Assembly: GCA_964422295.1 (NCBI GenBank)
Contig: CAYRAM010000014.1
Coordinates: forward strand, 1-64,000
Source: UBA12191 sp964422295
GTDB taxonomy: Bacteria; Planctomycetota; UBA8108; UBA1146
DNA length: 64,000 nt
Direction of reading: 5' to 3'
Shown here one piece after another: positions 1-9,161 of this stretch. The position numbers and the translations under genes are program-made. The notes beneath the pieces were generated by a model that had not been told where the DNA came from, did not search any database, and was given only the letters and a program-made list of their open reading frames with translations. Numbering within the stretch: the first letter of the stretch is position 1; each line of letters starts with the position of its first letter.

Positions 1-603
1 CTCAAGCTGGAATCTCCGCCAAAACACTTCATTTCAGCCAGCGCCATCGGCGGTTACGACCAGAAACTGCCTCATCCCCAGACCGAGGAAACTCCCTTTA
101 TCGGCGGCTTCCTGGGTGAGGTCTGTAGCGGTTGGGAAAACGCATCCCAACCTCTGGAGGAGGCGGGAATCCGTCGAGCACTGTTGCGAATCGGGCTGGT
201 CCTGACTCCCCGCGGTGGAGTTCTCCAGAAACTGCTCCCCATCTTCAAGGCCTTCCTCGGAGGCCCCATTTCAAGTGGACGCCAATGGATGAGCTGGATC
301 GACCTCGATGATCTTCTGCAGATCATCCTGCGGGTCCTTCGGGACGATCAACTGAGCGGCCCCATCAATTGCACCGCCCCTGGAGCCGTTCGCAATGAAG
401 ACTTCACGACCATCCTCGCTTCAAAGCTGGGCAGGCCGGTCGCCCCCCGAGTTCCCGCCCTCGCCCTGAATACTCTCTATGGTGAAATGGGTCAGGCACT
501 GGTCGTCGATGGAGCCCGGGTAATTCCCCAAAAGCTGGAAGCCTGTGGATACCGATTCCGGCACCCCGACCTTCCTTCCTGCCTGCGAAACCAGCTGGGC
601 TAG
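1..603 (+). CDS. TIGR01777-type NAD-dependent epimerase, C-terminal part (5' end outside window)
   Basis: The reading frame is open from base 1 to a TAG at 601-603, so the gene starts left of the window. About 200 residues are visible. They open just before the motif SASAIGGY, which matches the SASAIGYYG segment of TIGR01777/YfcH extended short-chain dehydrogenases. The C-terminal half shows the family pattern RIGLVL...GG.L....PIF...LGG, then W.SWIDLDDL and GPINCTAP, and ends with a DUF1731-like tail (VPALAL...GEMGQALVVDGARVIPQKLEACGYRFRHPDL). Such proteins are cytoplasmic nucleotide-sugar-epimerase relatives of unknown substrate; some act in cell division or envelope processes. The N-terminal Rossmann glycine motif is not in the window. 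The family call is secure, the reaction is not. Confidence 0.9.
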   Translation, partial: LKLESPPKHFISASAIGGYDQKLPHPQTEETPFIGGFLGEVCSGWENASQPLEEAGIRRALLRIGLVLTPRGGVLQKLLPIFKAFLGGPISSGRQWMSWIDLDDLLQIILRVLRDDQLSGPINCTAPGAVRNEDFTTILASKLGRPVAPRVPALALNTLYGEMGQALVVDGARVIPQKLEACGYRFRHPDLPSCLRNQLG

Positions 604-673
604 CCCCTGCTGCTCATCAGGTATTCCCAACTCGCAGATCCCCTAGCCAAAAAACCTCCATAAAAAACTGCCA

Positions 674-712
674 TAAAAAAACCCCGGTGTCCCTTTGCAG
701 GAACACCGGGGT
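674..712 (-). terminator. Rho-independent terminator of the giant secreted protein gene
   Basis: A perfect 10-bp inverted repeat (ACCCCGGTGT / ACACCGGGGT, 681-712) is followed, on the minus strand, by a run of seven T. It lies about 45 bases beyond the minus-strand stop at 756. On the plus strand no T run follows, so it serves the minus-strand gene. Confidence 0.85.
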
Positions 713-755
713 CAAGTGCCTCAAAAGCACTTCATGACTGAATCCAAACGGTAGA

Positions 756-3700
756 TCAGCACCCTCCACCATAACTGTTGCACTCTTCACCGGAGGGGCT
801 CACGCCACAATCGGGGAAGGGAGCAGACGGCATCGGGCCGTCATTGAACTGGTAAGTGAAGGTGTAAATGGCATCCGCCACGTCGATCACTGAGTCCGCG
901 TTGGTATCACAAGCCCCGTAACACTCTCCGGCAGATCCGCCCTGGAAGAGGAAGTTGAGCGTGTAAATACCGTCGGCAATGTCAATCAACCCGTCAGCAT
1001 TGCAATCGGAGCGACGGAAGGCAACTGCGGTGCTACCCGAAAGCTCTCCACCAACACCAGAGGCGACATAGGTCGTTCCGTCAGATCCACTGACCACGTT
1101 CGGTACCGAAGGTGCGCCCAAATTGTCGGTGAAATCGATAGCGGTCACCCCACCTGTAGCCGTGGCAGAAAGAGCCAGGCTCAGATTGACGGCCGTTTCA
1201 GAGGTGGCGTAGTTCACGGTGTCAACACCACTGAAATCCGTCACACAACCGATCGTCACCCCGTCAGCGAGGGCATTTGACTCGAAGAACTCCGGGCCGG
1301 CTCCCGCTCTGACGGCTGCCAGAGCTCCGGCAGGAGTTGCACTTCCGAAGTCGTACTCCGCAGTGTCGTAACTGATACCCATGGAGAATCCAGCAACAGC
1401 GGTGCTGCCTGAGAGATCCTCAATGGAGACGGCAACATCCGTTCCGCCTGTCTCGACAAGTGTGCTTGCAGGGACCGCGAAGGTAAAGATCGGAGCCGCC
1501 GGGGAAACCGTGACAGAACCATTGAAACCTGCAGCGTCAAAGGTGTTACCAGCCGCATCGCTCACCAGGTTTTCGACAGAACCCTCGGAATCAATGCTCA
1601 CGTCGGCGGAAATCACGCTGGTGGATCCGGCAGCCACATTGACGTCGAAGGCCAGATCGACCACATCTGCAGCCGAGGTGAAATCGAGAAGCTCTGCACC
1701 GTCAAAATCGAAGACACAACCCACAGTTGCCGTGGCACCGGCAATCGAAGCCTGGAAGAACTCAGCTCCAACACCGGCGTCGAGGGCAGAAAGGCCCGCT
1801 CCTTGTGAAATCGTTGCAATGGAAAGCACACTGGCATCCCATTCAAGAGACATCTGGAATCCACTGAGAGGGATCGCCGAACCGGAGTTCTGGGAAATCG
1901 CCACAGTGGTGGATCCGGATCCTTGACCGTTGGTGCCGTTGTACTCACCACTTCCATTGGCCACGACAAACTCGAAGGGCGAGGGTGCCGGGGACAGAGT
2001 CACGGTTCCACCAACACCTGCTATGGCGTAAGTCACGCCAGCGGCATCCGTCACCAGGTTATCAACCGCGGGGTTGCCAAGGCCGTCAGTGACGGTCAAG
2101 TCGGTCGTCACAGTGGCACTGCTACCGGCATTGAATCCGGTCAGAGCGTAGTTGACGACAGCAACTTCTTCACCGGCGAAGGTGATCTGGTCGCTACCAG
2201 CACCGTTGCCGAAGCTGAAGATACAACCGACAGTGACCCCACCAGAAAGCAGACTGGCCTCAAAGAAGTCAGGACCCGCACCGCTGTTCAATCCCGACAG
2301 TCCAGAACCGGCGACGACACTGTCTGCCTGAAGCTGGACACTGTTGTGGGCGACGGCGGCACTGAAACCGCTGGCAGCGATGGTCCCGGTCTGATCGATA
2401 CTAAGGGCAGCAGAAACAGATCCGGAACCGGTGGCATCATAGACACCCGCGGCATCCGCCACCGTCAAAGTAAACGGAGGAGGCGGCGGGGTCAGGGTGA
2501 CCACACCATCCACTCCTTCCGCCGGGTAGGTCACACCCAGGGAGTCCGTCACCAGCGAATCAGTGGCAGGAGATCCAAATCCGTTGACCACGGCGAGGGT
2601 GGTGCTTCCCCCGGGTCCTCCAGCCTGAGCTCCGGTCAAGGAGTAGTTGAGGACCACAACACCAGCAGCGCTGGAGTAATCAACAGGCTCGGCATTGTCA
2701 AAGTCAAAGATACAGCCGATGGCCATACCATTGGCGCCAATCGTCGCCTCGAAGAAGTCCGGCCCTGTGCCACCGTTGAGTGATCCAAGATCCGGGTGGG
2801 CCTCTGCCCCAAGGGCCTGCAACTCGACCGGGTCATGCGCCACGGCGAGTGAGAAACCACTCGCAGAAATGGCAGAAGCAGCGGTCTGGGCGAGGGCGAC
2901 ATTGGTTGCAAAAGATCCGGCACCGAGAGAATCAAACTCAGCATTGGCATTGCCAATTGTGTAGGTGAACGGTGCAGGAGCCGGTGAAAGAGTCACCGCA
3001 GCACCCACCAGGACCGGCGCCTGGGTGCTTCCGTCTGGGAAGGTCACCAGGTTCTCGACTGCCGGGGACCCGAGATCGTCAGCGAAAGCAAGATCTGTCG
3101 TCACCGTGTCGGTCGAACCTGCCAGTCCTCCGGTCAGGGAGTACTCCACATTGGCAACCGTGGTTTCCGCTTCGTAACTGAGCGTGGTGACACCATTGAA
3201 GTCGTAAACGACACCCAATGTCCAACCGCCACCCAGAATGGAAGAGGTGAAGAACTGAGCAGCGCCCGGAACCGGTTCGGTCACAGCCTTGGCGGCCATG
3301 GCAGCAACTTCATTGCGCACTCCCATGGAGAATCCACTCGTGGCGATCGGTGCCACAGAGGAAGTCTGTGTAATGCTGACCGAGGTAGCTACGGTACCAT
3401 TTCCATCCGTACCGTATTCACCGGTTGCATCAGCAATCGCAAACTGGAAATCCGGAATCGGTGCAATGATTCTTACTTCACCGGAGATTACGCCGGTTGC
3501 GGCGGTAACCCCACCGGCCACAGCCAAAGCTTCAACAGCAGGAGATCCCAGCGTATTGCAGATGTCGATGCTGGTGGTCGAACCAGCAGCACCCAGTACA
3601 TCGTAAGTGGCGACGGTCGTCTCGATTCCGAAGCCCGGAGCAATCGTCAAGCCACTGCTGCCAAGAGACATGACAACGCCAACGGTGTATCCACCGGCAA

Positions 3701-6700
3701 CGACCTCGTAGTTTTCAAATTCAGGTGTTCCAACACCAGATCCGGTGGTGACGGAAACCAGGCTCAACTGAGTGGAATCCTGACAGACACCGTAACTGTA
3801 TGCGTCAACATCGGCACCGTAACTATCGAGATAAACACTGATGTCGGTCAACTTGGTAGATTCAGCCTCTTTGCTCTCGGTTCTCAAATCCTGATCCGGC
3901 AACTCGACGATACGGTAGGCCGTGGTCGAACCGGAAACCTCATTGGCCACCAGGATGATGGCGGATCCAGTCGGGTTTTGATCTGCGGGAACAAAGACGA
4001 TGCCTTCAGGACCAAGGTCGCCGGCAGTACCTGCTTCGGCATTACCGCTGAAGTCGCGATTGTTGATGTAACTCAACAGATAGGAGTTCGCCGGATCTGT
4101 GACGTCATAGAGGTAAATGCCACCCTGACGTTCAGCACCAACAAAAGCGATGGTACGGCCATTGATTTCACCGACGGTAACAGCTTCAGGCTCGATACCC
4201 TTGTTATCAGAACGGCTCTCAAAAGAGTCATTCTCATCATTGTTGGAGTTGAAATCGAAAGGATCATACCCGGCAACGACACGCTCCAGCTCACTGCCGG
4301 AATCGTAGACGAGAACTCCGCCGTTGCTCATATCCCAGATCGAGAAAGAACGGGCACCGTAAACGTGAAGTTCATCGAAGTCACCGTCACTATCAATATC
4401 ACCATCGATGGTGGAGGCTCCGAGGCGACCCAACTGTGAACGCTGCTGAAGATCGGCGGCATTGGGGAAAACCGTCGGATCGAGAACGAAGTCCTCAATA
4501 CGCTCATCCTCACTTCTGGCATCTCCCTCGTTGGCTGTCACGAGGTAAGTGTTTCCATTGGCGCCGTAGGCCACGGCGGAGTCTGGCATGTGCATGCCAA
4601 GTACAGGCCAGTTACCGATATTGATGCCGGAGTCACGATCACTCGGGTCCAACTCGTTACCGGGCAAGGAGTGATCTTTACGGCCAAATGCGACTATCTC
4701 AGTGAAGGAAGCAGTGGCAATATCAAAGACGACCACGGCGTTCGCTTCCTGACACACTGCATAGCCAGTGTTTCCATCTGGCGAAACAGCAATGTACTCC
4801 GGCTCCAGATCCTGACTGGCGGAGTTGCCGGAGAAAATCCGAATGCCTTGTCCACGAAGAGCATCCTCAGTGCCATCCAGGCTATCGAATGTGACGGTCG
4901 AGGTGGTGCCGGCCAGCAGGTCGACAATTGTTACAGATCCATCCGGATCGACAGCGCCACTCGGCTCACCTTCGTCAGCCGTAAGTGCGTAGTTCCCTGA
5001 GACGAAAACCATATCAGGGAGAGCACCCGTAGCATAAGTAGCGATTGCGCAAACATTGGCTGAACCAGGAGTATCAGTTCCCTCTGCAATATCGAAATCG
5101 CTGACGATCCAGTCACCCGCCACAGATCCATCACTGCCACAACGTGAAACGTGTCCGGGGACAAATGTTCCATCAGGGCCGACTACCGTGGTGGAGTAAA
5201 TCAGGTTACCAGCGGTCGTTTGACCGTTTGCATCCAGTGGATCCTCGACCAGGGCCACACTGTCAACAACCGTGGCTGTCCACTCCAGAACACCGTCGCC
5301 AGCAGTATCAACATCGTCACCTGCAGCATTGGCAAAACCGGTGACCAGGAAGTAGGTACTATTCTGGCTGTTCTCGTGATTGAGATCATTCGAAGGAACC
5401 GTCAGATCTGCAGTTCCCAAAGTGAAGGAGGTCTCTGCGATCAAGAAGGTTCCATCTGCGGGGACGACTTGGCCATCCAGGCTGATTGCGGTCTCGATGG
5501 TGCCGGAAGGGAAATCACCGATCACCACATAGGTCAATCCCGTCAGATCCGTACCTGGAGCCGCCGCGATTTCCACATACTCATCATTGTCCGCACCGTC
5601 CTGGTCAATCCGAATCTCACTGAGAATCGGAGTCCCAGAGTAGGCAGAGCCAGGAATATCGAAGACCTGAAGCTTTCCGGGATCCGTGGACACAGCGGAA
5701 GGAACAGAAGCGACAATGCGGCTCGTGCCAGCATCATCCCAAACCCGTACATGAGTCGGAGCACCAGCAGCAGCCAGAGTATTGATCTTTGTCAGATTAC
5801 CTGCGGCATCCAGTTGAAGAACGTCTACTGAACCGCTGTCGGAGTTGGTCACAAAGACTTTTCCGGAAGCAGCGTCGTAGGCCACGATCTCTGCAGCGCT
5901 CTCGTCAAAGATACCAGTGGTGTATGAACCAAGAACTTCAAGGCCAAGTCTGTTGGCACTGAGAGCTGGTGTCACACAGGCCGCATTGCCAAAGCAATCC
6001 GGATCATCACAGTCGACCAGGTTGTCTCCATCATTGTCGAGGGTGTCGGTGCAATCCTCAGCAGGACAGCTGTTTTCAGCTCCGGGAGTATCATCTGCAC
6101 CACCGAAATCAGAGATCAACCAACCCTGTCCACAACGACGAATCGCCCCGGGAGGAAAATTACCGTCGGGACCGACAGTTGTGGTTGAGTAAATGTATTC
6201 ACCTGAAGCGGGAATATCAAAAGTCTGCACAGTGGAAACGGAATCGAGAACGGCGACCCATGCAAGAGCATCCGCAACAGCATCGCCATCGGTATCCACA
6301 ACCAAATCCAGGATACCGTCGTCATCGAGATCAAGATCGGTCTGCTCAGAAACCATTAGCGAAGCGCCGAGGGCATCCAGCTGACCCACAACAAGAAGGT
6401 GTGTCAGGTTGTCACTGTTTTCGATACTGAAACCAGAAGCGACATAGAATCCATTGGCATCGATGACATTGCCCGATAGATTAACGATTCTTTCGGCAAC
6501 ACCTGAGCCGCCGCCGGTACTATCACCGATGACGATGTAAAAAATGTTGTCGAGAGTGGTTCCGGGAAAACCTTTGATCTCCACAAATTCAGTATCAGTT
6601 CCCGGATTGTCTATTTTGATTTCATTGAGATAGACACTGTCTCCGGCTTGAACGTTGTTGATTCCGTAACATAGAAATGCAACAAGCAGTGCCAAGGACA

Positions 6701-6731
6701 CTGATGCAACTCTACAACAATATTTTGACAT
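756..6731 (-). CDS. Giant secreted protein: two lamin-tail modules, choice-of-anchor I beta-propeller, seven cohesin-like repeats, C-terminal dockerin-like pair
   Basis: Start chosen at 6731: AGGAGG at 6743-6738 sits six bases before this ATG. An in-frame ATG at 6746 would bury that ribosome site in the coding sequence. The product is about 1,991 residues with a signal peptide (residues 1-30). Visible domains, roughly: lamin-tail-like module 30-205; a calcium-type DNDGDNLVDCDDPDC segment near 230-245; a choice-of-anchor I propeller starting near 260 (LGSYTTGIFDESAAEIVAYD), interrupted by a second lamin-tail-like module at 365-560, and resuming with GALPDMVFVSGNYALTADEG to about 950; seven repeats of about 135 residues at 960-1900 with GPDFF-like and LGSPAVxNLV motifs; paired dockerin-like repeats at 1904-1991. 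No transmembrane anchor or LPXTG motif is seen. It is probably extracellular or surface bound. The propeller family includes phytase/alkaline-phosphatase-like proteins, but no activity can be assigned. Confidence 0.85.
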   Translation of the reverse strand: MSKYCCRVASVSLALLVAFLCYGINNVQAGDSVYLNEIKIDNPGTDTEFVEIKGFPGTTLDNIFYIVIGDSTGGGSGVAERIVNLSGNVIDANGFYVASGFSIENSDNLTHLLVVGQLDALGASLMVSEQTDLDLDDDGILDLVVDTDGDAVADALAWVAVLDSVSTVQTFDIPASGEYIYSTTTVGPDGNFPPGAIRRCGQGWLISDFGGADDTPGAENSCPAEDCTDTLDNDGDNLVDCDDPDCFGNAACVTPALSANRLGLEVLGSYTTGIFDESAAEIVAYDAASGKVFVTNSDSGSVDVLQLDAAGNLTKINTLAAAGAPTHVRVWDDAGTSRIVASVPSAVSTDPGKLQVFDIPGSAYSGTPILSEIRIDQDGADNDEYVEIAAAPGTDLTGLTYVVIGDFPSGTIETAISLDGQVVPADGTFLIAETSFTLGTADLTVPSNDLNHENSQNSTYFLVTGFANAAGDDVDTAGDGVLEWTATVVDSVALVEDPLDANGQTTAGNLIYSTTVVGPDGTFVPGHVSRCGSDGSVAGDWIVSDFDIAEGTDTPGSANVCAIATYATGALPDMVFVSGNYALTADEGEPSGAVDPDGSVTIVDLLAGTTSTVTFDSLDGTEDALRGQGIRIFSGNSASQDLEPEYIAVSPDGNTGYAVCQEANAVVVFDIATASFTEIVAFGRKDHSLPGNELDPSDRDSGINIGNWPVLGMHMPDSAVAYGANGNTYLVTANEGDARSEDERIEDFVLDPTVFPNAADLQQRSQLGRLGASTIDGDIDSDGDFDELHVYGARSFSIWDMSNGGVLVYDSGSELERVVAGYDPFDFNSNNDENDSFESRSDNKGIEPEAVTVGEINGRTIAFVGAERQGGIYLYDVTDPANSYLLSYINNRDFSGNAEAGTAGDLGPEGIVFVPADQNPTGSAIILVANEVSGSTTAYRIVELPDQDLRTESKEAESTKLTDISVYLDSYGADVDAYSYGVCQDSTQLSLVSVTTGSGVGTPEFENYEVVAGGYTVGVVMSLGSSGLTIAPGFGIETTVATYDVLGAAGSTTSIDICNTLGSPAVEALAVAGGVTAATGVISGEVRIIAPIPDFQFAIADATGEYGTDGNGTVATSVSITQTSSVAPIATSGFSMGVRNEVAAMAAKAVTEPVPGAAQFFTSSILGGGWTLGVVYDFNGVTTLSYEAETTVANVEYSLTGGLAGSTDTVTTDLAFADDLGSPAVENLVTFPDGSTQAPVLVGAAVTLSPAPAPFTYTIGNANAEFDSLGAGSFATNVALAQTAASAISASGFSLAVAHDPVELQALGAEAHPDLGSLNGGTGPDFFEATIGANGMAIGCIFDFDNAEPVDYSSAAGVVVLNYSLTGAQAGGPGGSTTLAVVNGFGSPATDSLVTDSLGVTYPAEGVDGVVTLTPPPPPFTLTVADAAGVYDATGSGSVSAALSIDQTGTIAASGFSAAVAHNSVQLQADSVVAGSGLSGLNSGAGPDFFEASLLSGGVTVGCIFSFGNGAGSDQITFAGEEVAVVNYALTGFNAGSSATVTTDLTVTDGLGNPAVDNLVTDAAGVTYAIAGVGGTVTLSPAPSPFEFVVANGSGEYNGTNGQGSGSTTVAISQNSGSAIPLSGFQMSLEWDASVLSIATISQGAGLSALDAGVGAEFFQASIAGATATVGCVFDFDGAELLDFTSAADVVDLAFDVNVAAGSTSVISADVSIDSEGSVENLVSDAAGNTFDAAGFNGSVTVSPAAPIFTFAVPASTLVETGGTDVAVSIEDLSGSTAVAGFSMGISYDTAEYDFGSATPAGALAAVRAGAGPEFFESNALADGVTIGCVTDFSGVDTVNYATSETAVNLSLALSATATGGVTAIDFTDNLGAPSVPNVVSGSDGTTYVASGVGGELSGSTAVAFRRSDCNADGLIDIADGIYTLNFLFQGGSAGECYGACDTNADSVIDVADAIYTFTYQFNDGPMPSAPFPDCGVSPSGEECNSYGGGC

Positions 6732-7040
6732 TTTGATCCTCCTCATAAGTCGACAGAATCTGTTTCACTAAACCTATTGAACTCTCGGAAGACGACGGCT
6801 TCCGGCCTCATTAATAGACAGTACGGGTGTAAAGGTCTGAAAAAGCCAAAGACAACGAGTGGGTAAAGTTATGTGAACCTGAGAGTCAAAGAGTGTGAAG
6901 ATTCCTGAGGCTGCATTGAGGGAAGAATGGCATAAATACTGTGACTATCTCGGCTTTTTGATTTTGGAGGATGCGATCCTCATCAAATCTCGTCGGCTGA
7001 GTATGGCAGCTCAAAAATTGCCCTAATCTTGGGCACCCGA
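6732..7040. other. Intergenic leader of the giant gene, about 310 bases
   Basis: This gap should hold the promoter and 5' leader of the minus-strand gene starting at 6731. I see a 6-bp inverted repeat with a 7-base loop at 6786-6804 (CGGAAG / CTTCCG) in the leader, and the weak terminator of the upstream gene at 7014-7035. No convincing -35/-10 pair, RNA gene or further coding frame is visible. Confidence 0.4.
7014..7035 (-). terminator. Weak Rho-independent terminator after the cohesin-like/dockerin gene
   Basis: On the minus strand TGCCC, a 7-base loop and GGGCA are followed by ATTTTT, starting a few bases after the stop codon at 7041. The stem is only 5 bp, so it may be weak or incidental. 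Confidence 0.45.
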
Positions 7041-8309
7041 TTATGGGCAAGGGTAGGCGGAGCAATCCAGACTGTTGATTGAATCGTCAGGTCCACAACC
7101 TGGAAAAGGGCTGGCGGGAGCAGAGCCATCATTGAACAAGAACCCAAGGAGATTGATGATGTCATTCAACTGCAAAGCACCATTCGCATCAAAGTCGGCG
7201 GTAGCGAGACAAGTGGGCTCTTGCCCTGAAGTGAACAAATAGTTGATCAATTGAATCGGATCGCCCAGCCCCAAATCAAGGTCTGCATCGACATCGCCGC
7301 GAATGAAAGAAGGCCCTTGGGCCGATCCATCCACAGTAATCATCCCGCTTTCCGCTACCAGTGCGGTATCAACCCCTGAAACAGTCGCGCTTAGAAGCAC
7401 AGGAGGCGAACCCAAATCGTCAACCAGAGTTGAAGTGAAGGTGTCACCCTGTTGCGCATCTGCTGAACAATCATACTGAACAACTGCCAACTGTATTCCG
7501 TTACCCGTCGGAATCTCTGCGTAAGGAGCAGAGAGCGAGAGTACGCACATGAAGGTGGCTCCCATGGAAGAGCCCGCATCAATATCCACCGCAAGAAAAT
7601 CAGGGCCTGCCGTCCCTGTTGCAAGATCGATTGCTGAACCCGGAATAATATTCAACGGCTGTAAATGATCGCTTCCGAGCTTCAAACCAAACGAAATCGC
7701 TTGTATGGGTAATGGATTCCCCAATATCAAATCGAGTTCACTTGAACCACCGGGGGCGACTGTCGAGGAAGAAACGGCCAAAGTAAATGGCGGTGTATCA
7801 CTGATCGTGATTGAACCCGCTTCTTGAAAAGGTACTTCGGTACTGCTGTCAGGAAAGGCTACCAATGTATCAACCGAAGGACTTCCCAAACTTGAGCAAT
7901 AATTCAAAACAGGGTCGCCAGCCTCCAGGACCTCGTAGATTGCAGAATGAAGTGAATAGCCACTGCCTTCACCCAAAGTTGTCGACCCCACAAATGAAAG
8001 GAGAACCCCCACTGTCCAACCCTGCCCCGGGATCAATGCCTGATCAGAAAAATCAGGGCCAATACCGGCAGTAGTAGAGCCTTCCAATACGTCAACAATG
8101 TCGATTGCAGAACTCGAATGACAAACTCCCAAAGACCAACCGGAGATTTCCTCAACCCCCGAAGCAATGGAAAGCATTACATCAATTTGCGCATTCCCAC
8201 CAATGACTCCAAAACCATCACTGAAGAACAAGTTGTAATCAGAGCTCTGGGAGTGGACTGAACTACACAAGGCGAGGCTCAAAATAGAAATCAGAAAATA
8301 AAATCTCAT
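7041..8309 (-). CDS. Secreted protein with two cohesin-like domains and C-terminal dockerin-like pair
   Basis: 422 residues with a clear signal peptide (MRFYFLISILSLALCSSVHS). Residues about 25-170 and 175-320 form two beta-rich domains like those repeated in the neighbouring giant protein: GIGPDF and LGSPSVDTLV in the first, AGPDFLAVD and LGSPPV in the second. Residues about 330-405 are paired dockerin-like calcium loops (GDVDADLDLGLGDPIQL, then ADFDANGALQLNDI), followed by the tail PFPGCGPDDS...DC. The start codon directly abuts the stop of the upstream lipoprotein gene (stop 8310-8312, start 8309), so the two are almost certainly cotranscribed. No catalytic motif is seen; a structural or binding role on the cell surface is inferred. 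A close equivalent of this gene pair lies at 24423-26179. Confidence 0.85.
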   Translation of the reverse strand: MRFYFLISILSLALCSSVHSQSSDYNLFFSDGFGVIGGNAQIDVMLSIASGVEEISGWSLGVCHSSSAIDIVDVLEGSTTAGIGPDFSDQALIPGQGWTVGVLLSFVGSTTLGEGSGYSLHSAIYEVLEAGDPVLNYCSSLGSPSVDTLVAFPDSSTEVPFQEAGSITISDTPPFTLAVSSSTVAPGGSSELDLILGNPLPIQAISFGLKLGSDHLQPLNIIPGSAIDLATGTAGPDFLAVDIDAGSSMGATFMCVLSLSAPYAEIPTGNGIQLAVVQYDCSADAQQGDTFTSTLVDDLGSPPVLLSATVSGVDTALVAESGMITVDGSAQGPSFIRGDVDADLDLGLGDPIQLINYLFTSGQEPTCLATADFDANGALQLNDIINLLGFLFNDGSAPASPFPGCGPDDSINSLDCSAYPCP

Positions 8310-9161
8310 TTAAGGCCCCTCACAACTCATGGAATCCGCCGTGGGGTCTAAACCTGCATTCGGATAAGGCATGGGCATTTCCACAATGCCGTCCAAGAAC
8401 TTCGCCAAAAAGAGCAGGTCTGACACCGATATCAGTCCGTTGTCATCAACATCAAAGCGATCAGGACAAAGAGTAAATATGGGGGCACCGTCGAAGTGCT
8501 GCTGAAGAAGATTCAAATCTTCCTGATTGACCACCTCATTCAAATCAAGATCTCCACGAACGAACATTGGCGGCAGTTCTTTATCTGCATTGGGCTCACC
8601 GGGAGTGGGTAACTGCAGATTTGCCGGGTCTCCCTCTCCATCAGGAAACAAGCCTATAACTTCATCTGGCCCCAGCGCAGTAGGATTGACAGCAAAAAGG
8701 TCTACAGAGCCATTCAGGACCAAAGTGAAATCGGTCAATGGCAAGTTGAAATCAATCCGGTCATTGTTCGGATCTCCGCCAGTACCTTCAAAGAAAAGAA
8801 CTCTGAATCCGCCTGGAGGTATCAAAGAGTTTTCTAGATCACAGGGGAACTGCCACTTGTCAGGATTTCCCAAATCATCGGAAAGAGTGACTCCACCAAG
8901 ATCAAAGTTTTCAGCCCCTGTGTTGTAGAGTTCGATCCAGGGAAGATACTCGTTTTCCGGCGCAGGTATCGTTGACTGGTTTTCAATCATCAACTCATTG
9001 ATACGAAGGGTAACGATCGATGGATCTGGAACTGGACACTCATCCACCGGAGTAGTTTGTCCGGTATCGATAGTCGTCGGTCCATCATTGAGACTTCGCT
9101 GCTGGCAACCTGAAACCACGAGCAGGAATGAAACCAAAAGTGTCCAATACCTGTACGGCAT
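8310..9161 (-). CDS. Lipoprotein with lamin-tail domain and dockerin-like pair
   Basis: 283 residues beginning with a lipoprotein signal, lipobox VVSGC (Cys 19). GGAG lies six bases before the ATG. After a Pro/Thr-rich linker, residues about 50-195 resemble a lamin-tail domain (LRINELMIEN...PWIELYNTG...LSDDLGNPDKWQFP). Residues about 200-265 carry two dockerin-like loops (GDLDLNEVVNQEDLNLL and FDVDDNGLISVSDLLFL), then the tail PYPNAGLDPTADSMSCEGP. It is expected to be anchored in a membrane by its lipid and to expose the rest. It is paralogous over its whole length to the lipoprotein at 25307-26179, including the last four residues CEGP. It is the first gene of a two-gene unit with 7041-8309. 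Function unknown. Confidence 0.85.
   Translation of the reverse strand: MPYRYWTLLVSFLLVVSGCQQRSLNDGPTTIDTGQTTPVDECPVPDPSIVTLRINELMIENQSTIPAPENEYLPWIELYNTGAENFDLGGVTLSDDLGNPDKWQFPCDLENSLIPPGGFRVLFFEGTGGDPNNDRIDFNLPLTDFTLVLNGSVDLFAVNPTALGPDEVIGLFPDGEGDPANLQLPTPGEPNADKELPPMFVRGDLDLNEVVNQEDLNLLQQHFDGAPIFTLCPDRFDVDDNGLISVSDLLFLAKFLDGIVEMPMPYPNAGLDPTADSMSCEGP

Noticed and set aside
1923..2783. Plus-strand frames within the giant secreted protein gene
   Set aside because: Shadows of a repetitive coding region; the minus-strand frame is continuous for nearly 2,000 codons with recognisable domains.
6746..6746. ATG at 6746 as start of the giant secreted protein
   Set aside because: Codons 2-3 from this ATG form AGGAGG, which is ideally spaced for the next ATG at 6731, where the signal peptide also starts better.
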